Assembly: GCA_035651595.1 (NCBI GenBank)
Contig: DASRFJ010000153.1
Location: 1 to 63,966 of the forward strand
Source: JAFARZ01 sp035651595
GTDB lineage: Bacteria; Actinomycetota; Actinomycetes; Streptosporangiales; Streptosporangiaceae
Direction of reading: 5' to 3'
Length of the DNA: 63,966 bases
Shown here: in pieces, positions 8,281 to 15,642 of the stretch
How the letters are laid out: the number at the start of each line of letters is the position of its first letter
How positions within the stretch are numbered: the first letter of the stretch is position 1
The notes under the pieces: model-generated
What the model was told of the DNA's origin: nothing
What the model saw: the letters and a program-made list of their open reading frames with translations, nothing else
Database searches by the model: none
Made by a program: the position numbers and the translations under genes

Positions 8281-9537
8281 TCAGCCTCCCACCACTCGCA
8301 GCGCGACCCACAGCGCCAGTACCGACACGGCCAGCGCGGCGGGCACGGTCGCCAGACCGAGCCGGGTGAACTCGCGCAGGGACGGCCCCGATCCGTGCTG
8401 GTGCAGCACGCGACGCCAGAGCAGGGTCGCCAGCGACCCGGTGTACGTCAGGTTCGGCCCGATGTTGGTGCCGAGCAGCACCGCCAGCACGGCGCCCGCG
8501 CCGGACGGCGCGACCAGCGGGAGGAGCACGAGCACGGCCGGCAGGTTGTTGATCACGTTGGCCAGCGCGGCGGCGAGCGCGGCGACCGCGAGCAGCGCGG
8601 GCAGCGAGGTCCCGCCCGGGATCACCGCGCCGAGCGCGTGCCCGAGGCCGTGCGCCACGACGGCCGCGACGACGATGCCCAGGCAGAGCACGAACAGCAG
8701 GAACGGCACGTCGGCGGAGCGAGCGAGCCGCACCGGGCTGGTTTCGCGGCGCGCCAGCGCCCGGCCGGCCAGCACCGCGGCGCCGGCCAGCGCCGCCCAC
8801 GCCGGGTTCACGCCGACGGCCGAGGACACCACGAAACCGGCGAGCGTCAGCGCGACCACGACCACGGTGAACACCGGCATGCCCTCGTCGGAGACGTCGG
8901 CACGCTGCGCGCCCGCGGCCAGGTCCGCGCCGAAGAACCGGGCGAAGACCAGGTACTCGACACCGATCACGGCGAGCCACGGCAACGCCATCAGCGCGGC
9001 GAACCGGCCGAACGCAAGCCCGCTCAACGCGAGCGCGAGCAGGTTGGTCAAGTTGGACACCGGCAGCAGCAGCGACGCCGAATTCGCCAGGTGCGTGCAC
9101 GCGTAGACGTGCGGCTTGGCCCGCGCGCGCAGCCGCGCCGTGGTCGCGAACACCACCGGCGTCAGCAGCACCACCGTGGCATCCAGCGACAGCACCGCCG
9201 TGGTCACCGCCGCCACGGCGAACACCTGCACCAGCAGCCGGCGGGCCCGCCCGCGCGACGAACGCGCCATCCAGGCGCCGCAGAACCGGAACAACCCGTC
9301 ATCCGCGCACAGTTGCGCGAGGACAAGGACCGCGGCGAGGAAACCGATCACCGGCCCAAGCCGCCGGGCCTCGGTGGTCGCGGCGTGCCAGGAGATCGCG
9401 CCGGACCCGGTCACCAGCGCGGCCGCCGGGACCGCGACGACCGCCTCCGGCCAGCCACGCGGCCGGATCACCGCCCAGGCGAGGATGGCGACCAGCACGA
9501 CGGCCGAGAGCACCTCGGCGACGGCGCCGTTCAGCAT
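8281..9537 (-). CDS. ArsB/NhaD (SLC13-like) ion transporter
   Basis: 418 residues with 10-12 membrane segments. Characteristic ion-transporter superfamily pieces are DATVVLLTPVVFATTARL, HLANSASLLLPVSNLTNLLAL and ANVINNLPAVLVLLPL, then LLGTNIGPNLTYTGSLATLL. The two pseudo-symmetric re-entrant regions with NLTN and NINN/GTNIGP are typical of arsenite/Na+ antiporters of this group. Possible roles are arsenite efflux or anion/H+ exchange. No arsR or arsC lies adjacent, so arsenic specificity is unproven. First gene of an operon with the Usp protein. Confidence 0.88.
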   Translation of the reverse strand: MLNGAVAEVLSAVVLVAILAWAVIRPRGWPEAVVAVPAAALVTGSGAISWHAATTEARRLGPVIGFLAAVLVLAQLCADDGLFRFCGAWMARSSRGRARRLLVQVFAVAAVTTAVLSLDATVVLLTPVVFATTARLRARAKPHVYACTHLANSASLLLPVSNLTNLLALALSGLAFGRFAALMALPWLAVIGVEYLVFARFFGADLAAGAQRADVSDEGMPVFTVVVVALTLAGFVVSSAVGVNPAWAALAGAAVLAGRALARRETSPVRLARSADVPFLLFVLCLGIVVAAVVAHGLGHALGAVIPGGTSLPALLAVAALAAALANVINNLPAVLVLLPLVAPSGAGAVLAVLLGTNIGPNLTYTGSLATLLWRRVLHQHGSGPSLREFTRLGLATVPAALAVSVLALWVALRVVGG

Positions 9538-9699
9538 AGGCTCCTGGTGCGGCTGATCATGATCAGCACGGTATCCGGAGACTTCGTGACAACTCGACGG
9601 CGGGGTCGCGCGTCACCTTTAACGGGGATCAGCCATATCCGGATGGGGCCCGCTCGCCATGCGGCTGGTGAGCGGGCCCGATTCGTCGAGCCAGCGTCG

Positions 9700-10022
9700 T
9701 TATGAATAATGTGAAAAGGTCGTCTCCAGCACACCCTCGCCGCTGGTCAGCCCCGGGAGCAGCCGGTCCACCTCGGCGATGAAGTCCGGGTGGCCGGGTG
9801 TATCGATCAGTTCACCGTCGTGCCCTTGACCTGGAACGACACCACCGCGGACTTGATCGTGATGCCGCGCTGGCGCTCCAAGGCGAGCGTGTCGGTCCGG
9901 GTACTGCCGTCATCGACGCTGCCGATCTCGTCGATGACACCGGCGGCGTAGAGCAGCCGCTCGGTCAGGCTTGTCTTGCCGGCGTCAACATGCGCCAGGA
10001 TTCCGAGGTTGAGCATACGCAC
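9700..10022 (-). pseudogene. remnant of a Tet(M)/OtrA-type ribosomal-protection GTPase
   Basis: From GTG 10022 the frame reads MRMLNLGILAHVDAGKTSL, with the P-loop AHVDAGKT and the G2 region RQRGITIKSA, through residue 71. A missing base near 9810 (AAC-CTG reads AACTG) then stops the frame. Restoring one C gives LIDTPGHPDFIAEVDR (the G3 DTPGH motif). The sequence then jumps directly to LLPGLTSGEGVLETTFSHYS and TAA, which is the extreme C-terminus of the same family. About 500 codons are therefore deleted and one base is lost. Normal length is about 640 residues; this wreck keeps about 85 N-terminal and about 20 C-terminal codons. Confidence 0.9.
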
Positions 10023-10086
10023 GACGCGTCATGTCCTCTGCATGGGTTGCGGATGCCTGCTGAGTCGACATGGTCGTGCCGCGCAT
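9985..10086 (-). CDS. possible 33-codon leader peptide of the tet-like gene
   Basis: ATG 10086 follows a very strong Shine-Dalgarno (GAGAGGAGGG). The frame runs 33 codons and overlaps the GTPase start in another frame. The GTPase itself has no good Shine-Dalgarno, so translation could reinitiate from the leader, as in antibiotic-inducible attenuation systems. It could equally be the original start disturbed by a frameshift. The sequence resembles no family I know. Confidence 0.4.
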   Translation of the reverse strand: MRGTTMSTQQASATHAEDMTRRAYAQPRNPGAC

Positions 10087-10109
10087 GGGTCTGCCCTCCT
10101 CTCGTCTCA

Positions 10110-10138
10110 GTAGCACAAGACAGGCCCGGGAAGCGCAA
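10110..10138 (-). promoter_or_regulatory. candidate promoter for leader/tet remnant
   Basis: On the minus strand, TTGCGC (10133-10138), a 17-base spacer and TGCTAC (10110-10115), ending 24 bases before the leader ATG. The match to a housekeeping promoter is moderate. Confidence 0.35.
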
Positions 10139-10220
10139 CGTATTATCCTCGCGACCGCCCGCCGCGCGCGTGTGCCCGGCGCCCCCGTCGGCCCCGGCGG
10201 CCCCCGGCGCTCCCGAACAA

Positions 10221-10298
10221 CGTGTCGATTCACCGCTTCGTGGTAGCCTGACCCCCGAATACGGGGGTCAATCCGACACGATAGGGCTATCTACCACG
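10221..10298. repeat. family B inverted repeat, copy 2 (interleaved arms)
   Basis: The central hairpin is a perfect 9-bp stem TGACCCCCG/CGGGGGTCA with an AATA loop (10249-10270). Two outer arm pairs interleave: CGTGTCG (10221-10227) with CGACACG (10274-10280), and CGTGGTAG (10239-10246) with CTACCACG (10291-10298). The two outer pairs cannot nest, so alternative or pseudoknotted folds are possible. Shares CTTCGTGGTA...GACCCCCG with 252-305. Located between the tet remnant and the methyltransferase. Confidence 0.75.
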
Positions 10299-10333
10299 CT
10301 GTAGGCGGGACCGGACGGGCCGGGCGGGGCGGA

Positions 10334-11023
10334 TCAGCGGCGCGCGGCGCCTAGGTACCTGATGCCGACGGCGCGGATCTGGCCGGCGTCGATCGCGGCC
10401 TGCTCGTCGGCGGAGGTGACGCCGTCCAGGTCAGCGAAGCAGTACGGACCCTCGGCACGAAAGGTCTGGTCGAACCGCGCGTCCAGGCCGGCCATCATCC
10501 GCTCGCCGCGATGCAGGCCCTCCTCGGTCGCCCAGGCGCGCAGGTAGTCGTCCCAGGACAGGCCGGATTCGGCGAAGGCGGCGCGCTGGTGGTGCAGCCA
10601 GGTCGCCTCGTCGGACTCCAGGTCGTCGACCGGGGCAAGGTGGCCGAAGCACCAGCGGATCGTCGCCTCGTCCCACCGCTCCCAGGCCATCTCGATAACG
10701 ATCAGCGGCGCGCCCGGCGCCAGCGACGCCGCGACGTGGTCGAGCGCCACGTCCAGGTCGGCCACGTGGTGGAGCGAGGTGCACGCGACGATGGCGTCGA
10801 GCGGTTTGGCCGGCCGGTACTGCTCGAACTCGACCCGCTCGTAGCCGGGCTCTTCTGGCGCGTTCGGGTCGACGCCGGTCGCGTCGTACCCGGCGGCGCG
10901 CAGCCTGGGCACGAACCCGCCACGCGTGCCGCAGCCGATCTCCACCACCGAGCCGCCATCCGGCGGGAGAGCCGGCCGGACGAACTCCCACATTTCCGCG
11001 AACCACTCGTCATACCGCTTCAC
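10334..11023 (-). CDS. class I SAM-dependent methyltransferase
   Basis: 229 residues. Motif I is VVEIGCGTRGGFVP (about 25-38), the acidic loop is ATGVDPN, and the post-motif LDAIVACTSLHHVADLDVAL is typical of Methyltransf_11/25 folds. The GTG start overlaps the stop of the upstream PucR-type regulator (GTGA), so the two are coupled. The acceptor is unknown; small-molecule methylation is most likely. Confidence 0.87.
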   Translation of the reverse strand: MKRYDEWFAEMWEFVRPALPPDGGSVVEIGCGTRGGFVPRLRAAGYDATGVDPNAPEEPGYERVEFEQYRPAKPLDAIVACTSLHHVADLDVALDHVAASLAPGAPLIVIEMAWERWDEATIRWCFGHLAPVDDLESDEATWLHHQRAAFAESGLSWDDYLRAWATEEGLHRGERMMAGLDARFDQTFRAEGPYCFADLDGVTSADEQAAIDAGQIRAVGIRYLGAARR

Positions 11024-11850
11024 TCCGCTAACGGTACTCCGAGCAGGTCCCGGGCCCGGAGAGCGAGCTGGAGGTCCAGCCGGCGATCCGGATCACGGAG
11101 CTGGTCGCCGAACAGTTCCTGGATCTGCCGCAGCCGGTACCGCACGGTCTGCGGGTGGACGTGCATGTGCTGCGCGACTTCGGCCGCGTTCTCGCCGAAC
11201 TGGAGCCACGCGAGCATCGTCCGCGCGAGCCGGTCGCGCTGCCCCGGCCGGAGCCGCGCCAGCGGCGTCAGGTATCCGCCGAGCAGCGTCCGCGCCAGGT
11301 CCTCGTCGGCGAGCAACAGCAGCGTGGACAGGTGGTCGGCCGCCCGAACCGGCCCGTCGGCCGCGATGATGCCGCGGCGGGCCAGGCCTAGAGCCTGCCG
11401 CGCCCAGCGCAGCGACCGGGCCGCGGCGGCCAGCGGCACGGCCGGCCCGATCGCGGCCGGACGGCCCTGGCTGTACCGCCGCAGCGTCGCCTCGATCAGC
11501 GCGCCCCGGCCCGGCCCATCCGGATCGGGCAGCACCAGGCGCGGTTCCGGCCCCGCCAGGTCGGCCAGCAGCCCGGCCGGCGACGCCGGGAACGGGGCCC
11601 GCGGCGGGCCGTCGAGCACGGCCACCGCCACCCGGGCCGGCAGCGGCCACCCGGCGGACCTGGCCAGCCGGGCGACCAGCCCAGGCTCGGCCGGCGGGTC
11701 GGCCACGATGGCCTCGATCAGCGGATGCCCCTGGGGCTGCGCGCACGCGTCGGCAAGCTCGACGACCGCCGCGACCACCCGGGTGACCGCGTCGGAAAGC
11801 CGTCGCTGCTGCCCGGCCTCGCCAGGCACCGCCGCCAGCTCTTGGGTCAT
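11020..11850 (-). CDS. PucR-family transcriptional regulator
   Basis: 276 residues from ATG 11850 (GGTGGACG upstream); the frame is open to 11940. The diagnostic C-terminal HTH_30 lies at about 215-265, with ENAAEVAQHMHVHPQTVRYRLRQIQELFGD, followed by the usual LDLQLALRA tail. The central part is a GGDEF-like/CdaR-type sensor region. It is transcribed divergently from the secreted lipase and co-transcribed with the methyltransferase. Its promoter contains a palindrome that may be its own operator. Confidence 0.9.
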   Translation of the reverse strand: MTQELAAVPGEAGQQRRLSDAVTRVVAAVVELADACAQPQGHPLIEAIVADPPAEPGLVARLARSAGWPLPARVAVAVLDGPPRAPFPASPAGLLADLAGPEPRLVLPDPDGPGRGALIEATLRRYSQGRPAAIGPAVPLAAAARSLRWARQALGLARRGIIAADGPVRAADHLSTLLLLADEDLARTLLGGYLTPLARLRPGQRDRLARTMLAWLQFGENAAEVAQHMHVHPQTVRYRLRQIQELFGDQLRDPDRRLDLQLALRARDLLGVPLAE

Positions 11851-11911
11851 CGTCCACCGCCCGGACACACATCCCGCTCCGGACCATGCTCTGTTTCCGT
11901 GCTTTGCTTCC

Positions 11912-11940
11912 GTGTTACCGATAAGTAACTTGCAAGTCAA
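11912..11940 (-). promoter_or_regulatory. promoter with internal palindrome ahead of PucR gene
   Basis: Minus strand: TTGACT (11935-11940), a 17-base spacer and TAACAC (11912-11917). The spacer and -35 contain the perfect 10-bp palindrome ACTTGCAAGT (11928-11937), placed as a repressor operator would be. Confidence 0.6.
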
Positions 11941-11946
11941 GACCTG

Positions 11947-11966
11947 TTTGTCACTTCGGTGACAAA
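11947..11966. promoter_or_regulatory. hairpin with cUUCGg tetraloop upstream of lipase
   Basis: TTTGTCACTTCGGTGACAAA is a perfect 8-bp stem closed by C(TTCG)G, a hyperstable tetraloop if transcribed. It lies 66 bases before the lipase start, in the divergent region with the PucR gene. Either a 5' UTR structure or a DNA operator. Confidence 0.55.
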
Positions 11967-12031
11967 GAGAAGGTTCGTTTCGTTGAGCGTGGCGCTAGGA
12001 ACCGCGCGCGGATGCCGGCCAACCTGCTGGC

Positions 12032-12997
12032 ATGCCCCGCTTCGCTGCCTTCCGCCTCGCTCTGGCCGTCGCCGCCGCCACGGCCGTGACCGCCGGCACC
12101 GCACTCGCCGCCGCGCCCGCCGCGCCCGCGCAGGCCCAGTCCCAGCTGCCGGTGAACTGGGACTTCGCCGCCGGCGCCCTGGCCGGCTTCCGCGCGCCCA
12201 GCACGCCGCCGCCCGGCGCGGACAACTGGGCGTGCAAACCCTCCGCCGCGCATCCCGACCCGGTCATCCTGGTGAACGGCACGTTCGCCAACCAGGACGA
12301 CAACTGGCAGGCGGCCGCACCGCTGCTGGCCAACCACGGGTACTGCGTGTTCACGTTCAACTACGGCGGCACCGGCTTCGTCACCGCGACCGGTGACATC
12401 GCGACGTCCGCTCATGAGCTCGCCACGTTCGTCACGCAGGTCCGCGGCGCGACCGGGGCCGCTCGGGTAGATCTCGTCGGTCACTCGCAGGGCGGCATGA
12501 TGCCGCGGTACTACCTGAAATTCCTCGGCGGCGCGGCGTTCGTTCACACGCTGGTCGGCCTCGCGCCGAGCAACCACGGCACGACGCTGGACGGCCTGAC
12601 CAACCTGGTTGCCGCGTTCGGCGCGGCCGGGCTGGTGAACGGCGCGATCAACGCGCTGTGCACGGCGTGCGTCCAGCAGGAGGCCGGCTCGCCGTTCCTG
12701 ACCAACCTGAACGCCGGGGGCGACACCGTGCCCGGCGTCGACTACACGGTCATCGAGTCCCGGGACGACGAGGTCGTCACCCCGTTCACCTCCGCGTTCC
12801 TCACCGGCCCCGGCGTCACCAACATCACCGTGCAGAACCAGTGTGCGTTCGACCAGACCGACCACCTGGAGATCGCGGCCGACCCGATCGCGCTCGCGGA
12901 CGTGCTCAACGCGCTCGACCCCGCGGCCCCGGTCCGCGTCCCCTGCCTGCTAGTGCTCCCGGTGACCGGCCCGGTAGGCCTCGTCCCCTCCTTCTGA
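12032..12997 (+). CDS. secreted alpha/beta-hydrolase lipase
   Basis: 321 residues. Sec signal peptide about 1-36 (RFAAFRLALAVAAATAVTAGTALA, cleavage near AQA). The nucleophile elbow GHSQGG puts Ser at about 152. Later DD and TDHLEI segments are suitable for the Asp and His of the triad. An early HPDPVILVNGTF oxyanion strand and several Cys (C68, C105, the LCTAC pair, C near 277, C near 311) suggest disulfides. This matches Streptomyces-type Lipase_2/EstA-like triacylglycerol lipases. No Shine-Dalgarno is obvious. Divergent from the PucR regulator, which may control it. Confidence 0.9.
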   Translation: MPRFAAFRLALAVAAATAVTAGTALAAAPAAPAQAQSQLPVNWDFAAGALAGFRAPSTPPPGADNWACKPSAAHPDPVILVNGTFANQDDNWQAAAPLLANHGYCVFTFNYGGTGFVTATGDIATSAHELATFVTQVRGATGAARVDLVGHSQGGMMPRYYLKFLGGAAFVHTLVGLAPSNHGTTLDGLTNLVAAFGAAGLVNGAINALCTACVQQEAGSPFLTNLNAGGDTVPGVDYTVIESRDDEVVTPFTSAFLTGPGVTNITVQNQCAFDQTDHLEIAADPIALADVLNALDPAAPVRVPCLLVLPVTGPVGLVPSF

Positions 12998-13017
12998 TAT
13001 CAGAACGACCTGTGGTT
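12998..13017 (-). repeat. dispersed motif C, copy 1
   Basis: The minus strand reads AACCACAGGTCGTTCTGA, directly after the lipase stop codon. It overlaps a perfect 14-bp palindrome, TTCTGATATCAGAA (12992-13005), that includes the stop. Near-identical copies occur at 47193 and 58925. Confidence 0.6.
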
Positions 13018-13129
13018 ACACCTCCGTGACCGGGAATAGCCTGCGGGAACAGGCGTTGCGGTTAAAGAGGGGTTTTGCTCTCGGCAAGAGCGTTCCCTGA
13101 CGTGTCCGCCCGCTACCCCGATCGAGTTG

Positions 13130-14446
13130 ATGATCCGCCTTCCGTTCCAGAGTTCGCGTCCGGCCGGTGCCGCACGCAACCAGCTGATGCTCGTGCGCCG
13201 CCGTGCCCAGCCGGCCATGGTGTATATCGCCAGGCTGACCGGCACGGCGGTGTTCGCGTACCTGATAGCGCTTCAGTTGCCCGGCACGCCGCGCCCGGTG
13301 CTGGCGCCGCTGACCGCGCTGCTCGTGGCCCAGGCCACGTTGTTCCAGACGATCCGCAGCGCCATCCAGCGGGTCGGCGCGGTGACCGCGGGTGTGCTCG
13401 CCGCCGTCGCGGTCACCGCTTATGTCCCGTTCAGCTGGTGGGTGCTGGGTTTGCTGATCGCCGCCACACTGGCGCTTGGCATGGTGCTCCGGCTGGGCCA
13501 GGACATCCTCGAGGTGCCGATCAGCGCGATGCTGATCTTCTCCGTGGACACGCACGCCGCGGCCACCGCAAGGATCACCGACACGCTGGTTGGCGCCGGT
13601 GCCGGGCTGGCGGCCGGACTGCTGTTCGCGCCGCTGCGGGTGCAGCCGGCCAAGGAGGCGGTCAGCGAGCTGACCCAGCGGATGTCGGAGCTGCTCGGCA
13701 CCATGGCGTCGGGGCTTGCCGAAGTGCCGTCGGCGCGGCGGGCCGGTGAGTGGCTGGACCGCACCCGCGCGCTGCGCGGCGAGATCGAGCGGCTCGACGA
13801 CGCCCTGGACCAGGCCGAGGACAGCGTCCGGCTCAACCCGCGCCGGTTCCTGCTGCCGGACCCCGCGGCGGGCCTGCGGGAGGGAGTCGACACGCTGGAG
13901 CGGGCCGCCACCGACATGCGGGTGCTGGCCCGCTCGGTCGCGGACAGCGCGCGGCTGGACAGCGAGGACAGTCCGATCAGGGACGAGCAGACCCGCGCGC
14001 AGCTCGCCGCCATGCTTGGCGAGCTGAGCGCCGCCGTCCGCGCTTACGGCCAGCTGGTCGAGGCCGGCGACCCGGCGACGATCACCCCCGCCTCGACCGG
14101 CGAACTCCCCGCGGTGACGGCGGCCGCCGTGCCGCCCGGGATGCCGGCGCCGGCCGCGCGAGTCGAGGCCCGGCGCGCTGCGTTCGCCCCGGTGGCGGCC
14201 CGCAACCTGCGTGACCACCTGGCCGAAGCGCACAAGCGCCAGGATGAGCTGGCCGACCTGCTGCGGACCGACCCGGTGGAGCAGCCGGTGGGCTGGCCGC
14301 TGCGCGGCGAGATCCTCGCCCACGTGGACCGGCTGCGCGCCGAGCTCGAACCCCGGCGCCCGCCGGACCGCGCCGGCAGCACCGGCCCCATGCGCGCCCT
14401 CCCCCGCCGCGCCCGGCGCATCCGCCCCCCCGCCTGGCGCCGCTAA
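13130..14446 (+). CDS. FUSC/ArAE-type aromatic acid exporter-like membrane protein
   Basis: 438 residues from ATG 13130; a TTG at 13127 is one codon upstream. The N-terminal half has about 5-6 membrane segments (FAYLIALQLPGTPRPVLAPLTALL, RVGAVTAGVLAAVAVTAYV, WWVLGLLIAATLALGMVL and so on), as in the aromatic-acid-exporter/FUSC family. The C-terminal half is a long soluble helical domain (about 175-440) rich in Arg/Glu heptads, probably coiled coil. Substrate unknown. Convergent with the epimerase gene; the family A hairpin sits between them. Confidence 0.85.
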   Translation: MIRLPFQSSRPAGAARNQLMLVRRRAQPAMVYIARLTGTAVFAYLIALQLPGTPRPVLAPLTALLVAQATLFQTIRSAIQRVGAVTAGVLAAVAVTAYVPFSWWVLGLLIAATLALGMVLRLGQDILEVPISAMLIFSVDTHAAATARITDTLVGAGAGLAAGLLFAPLRVQPAKEAVSELTQRMSELLGTMASGLAEVPSARRAGEWLDRTRALRGEIERLDDALDQAEDSVRLNPRRFLLPDPAAGLREGVDTLERAATDMRVLARSVADSARLDSEDSPIRDEQTRAQLAAMLGELSAAVRAYGQLVEAGDPATITPASTGELPAVTAAAVPPGMPAPAARVEARRAAFAPVAARNLRDHLAEAHKRQDELADLLRTDPVEQPVGWPLRGEILAHVDRLRAELEPRRPPDRAGSTGPMRALPRRARRIRPPAWRR

Positions 14447-14541
14447 CCCCATGCCGACCCCCGCGACCCCCAACCCCCGCCCAACCCAACCCCAACAATG
14501 CACATAAGCCACATTTCTGGCGAGCCGACAGGCGAGCCAGG

Positions 14542-14592
14542 TTATTGCGGACAGTTACCCCCCCGATATGGGGGGGTAACTGTCCGCAATAA
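14542..14592. repeat. family A inverted repeat, copy 2 (23-bp perfect stem)
   Basis: Arms 14542-14564 and 14570-14592 are perfectly complementary over 23 bp around a GATAT loop. The arm core is ATTGCGGACAGTTACC followed by a C run. A conserved right flank GTCGAACGTACCGGACA lies at 14624-14640, exactly 32 bases beyond the stem as in copy 3. It lies between two convergent genes, where a bidirectional terminator would be expected. Confidence 0.9.
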
Positions 14593-14595
14593 TTT

Positions 14596-15642
14596 CTAAC
14601 CGCGTCCAGGGATCGCGACTATCGTCGAACGTACCGGACATAAGCGACCTTGAGCCTCGAGGAGGGCTTGTTCGCGGGTGGGGTCCAGGCCGATGTCGGG
14701 CCGGGGCGGCGGGTCGCCCTCGGCCTGAAGCCAGGCCCAGGTCGCGGCCACCGTATCGCGGACCGGACGGTCGGTGAGGCCGGCCGCTCGCGCGGCCGAG
14801 GCGTCGACCAGGTTGTGGTTGTCGTACTCGGGATCGCGCGGCAGCCAGATCGGCAGCTCGGTCCAGGGGCTGACCCCGGCGTCGAGTACTCGCTTCTGGG
14901 GGACCCAGACCAGGGTCGCGTCAGCCTCGGTTACGTCGACGGCCGCGTCGAGCAGCTCGCCCATCGTGGCGTGGCCCGGCTCCCCGGTCAGGTTGAAGGC
15001 GCCGGTCAGCCCGCGCCGCGCGGCATTGACCAGCCAGGCGGCCAGGTCCCTGACGTCGATGTACTGAAGCGGGGTGGCGGGATCGCCCGGGGCCAGCACG
15101 CTGCCGCCGCGCTCGATCCGGCGCAGCCACCAGGGCAGCCGGCCGATGTTCTCGTACGGCCCGAGGATCAGTCCCGGCCGCGCGATCAGCGTCCGGTCGC
15201 CGAAGGCCCGCAGCGCCGCAAGCTCGGCGCCCCGCTTGACGGCCGGGTAGTCGGCGAGGTCGGTGAGCGGTTCCGCGCGGTCCGGGTCCGCGTCCACCAG
15301 CGGCGCGTGCTCGTCGGCTTGCGGTGGCAGGGGGTCGGCGTAGACCGAGATCGTGGACACGTAGCCGTAGTGGCCCGCGCGGCCGGCCAGCACGCGTCCG
15401 GCGTCCGCGACCGCCTTGGGCGCGCCGCTCCAGGTGTCGATCACCGCGTCCCAGGTCTGGTCGCCGAGCGCCTCGGCCAGCGCGACCGGATCGGTCCGGT
15501 CGGCGGTCAGGGCCCGGACACCGGCGGCGTCCTTGCCGGTTTGTCCGCGGTTGAGGGTGGTGACGTCGATGCCTTCGGCCTGCGCGGCCTCGATGACGGC
15601 ACGGCCGGCGAACCGGGTGCCGCCCAGGACGAGGAGCCTCAT
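14596..15642 (-). CDS. NAD-dependent epimerase/dehydratase family protein
   Basis: 348 residues. The Rossmann signature GGTRFAGRAV lies at the N-terminus, with YGYVSTISVY and YPAVKRGAE (Y...K) at the active-site region. The later PGLILGPYENIGRLPWWLRRI and YIDVRDLAAWLV are typical of extended-SDR reductases. ATG 15642 overlaps the stop of the LLM gene (ATGA). The final about 17 codons (LCPVRSTIVAIPG) are encoded by the right flank of the family A repeat, suggesting the native C-terminus was replaced. Third gene of the padR operon. Substrate unknown. Confidence 0.9.
   Translation of the reverse strand: MRLLVLGGTRFAGRAVIEAAQAEGIDVTTLNRGQTGKDAAGVRALTADRTDPVALAEALGDQTWDAVIDTWSGAPKAVADAGRVLAGRAGHYGYVSTISVYADPLPPQADEHAPLVDADPDRAEPLTDLADYPAVKRGAELAALRAFGDRTLIARPGLILGPYENIGRLPWWLRRIERGGSVLAPGDPATPLQYIDVRDLAAWLVNAARRGLTGAFNLTGEPGHATMGELLDAAVDVTEADATLVWVPQKRVLDAGVSPWTELPIWLPRDPEYDNHNLVDASAARAAGLTDRPVRDTVAATWAWLQAEGDPPPRPDIGLDPTREQALLEAQGRLCPVRSTIVAIPGRG

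Noticed and set aside
8188..9705. 505-codon plus-strand open frame
   Set aside because: Antisense to the ArsB/NhaD transporter. The product is Arg/Gln/His-rich low complexity with no motif, typical of high-GC shadow frames.
10087..10233. Extended 82-codon frame upstream of the leader ORF
   Set aside because: The extension upstream of ATG 10086 lacks a ribosome site and is Arg/Pro-rich. Only the 33-codon part is plausible.
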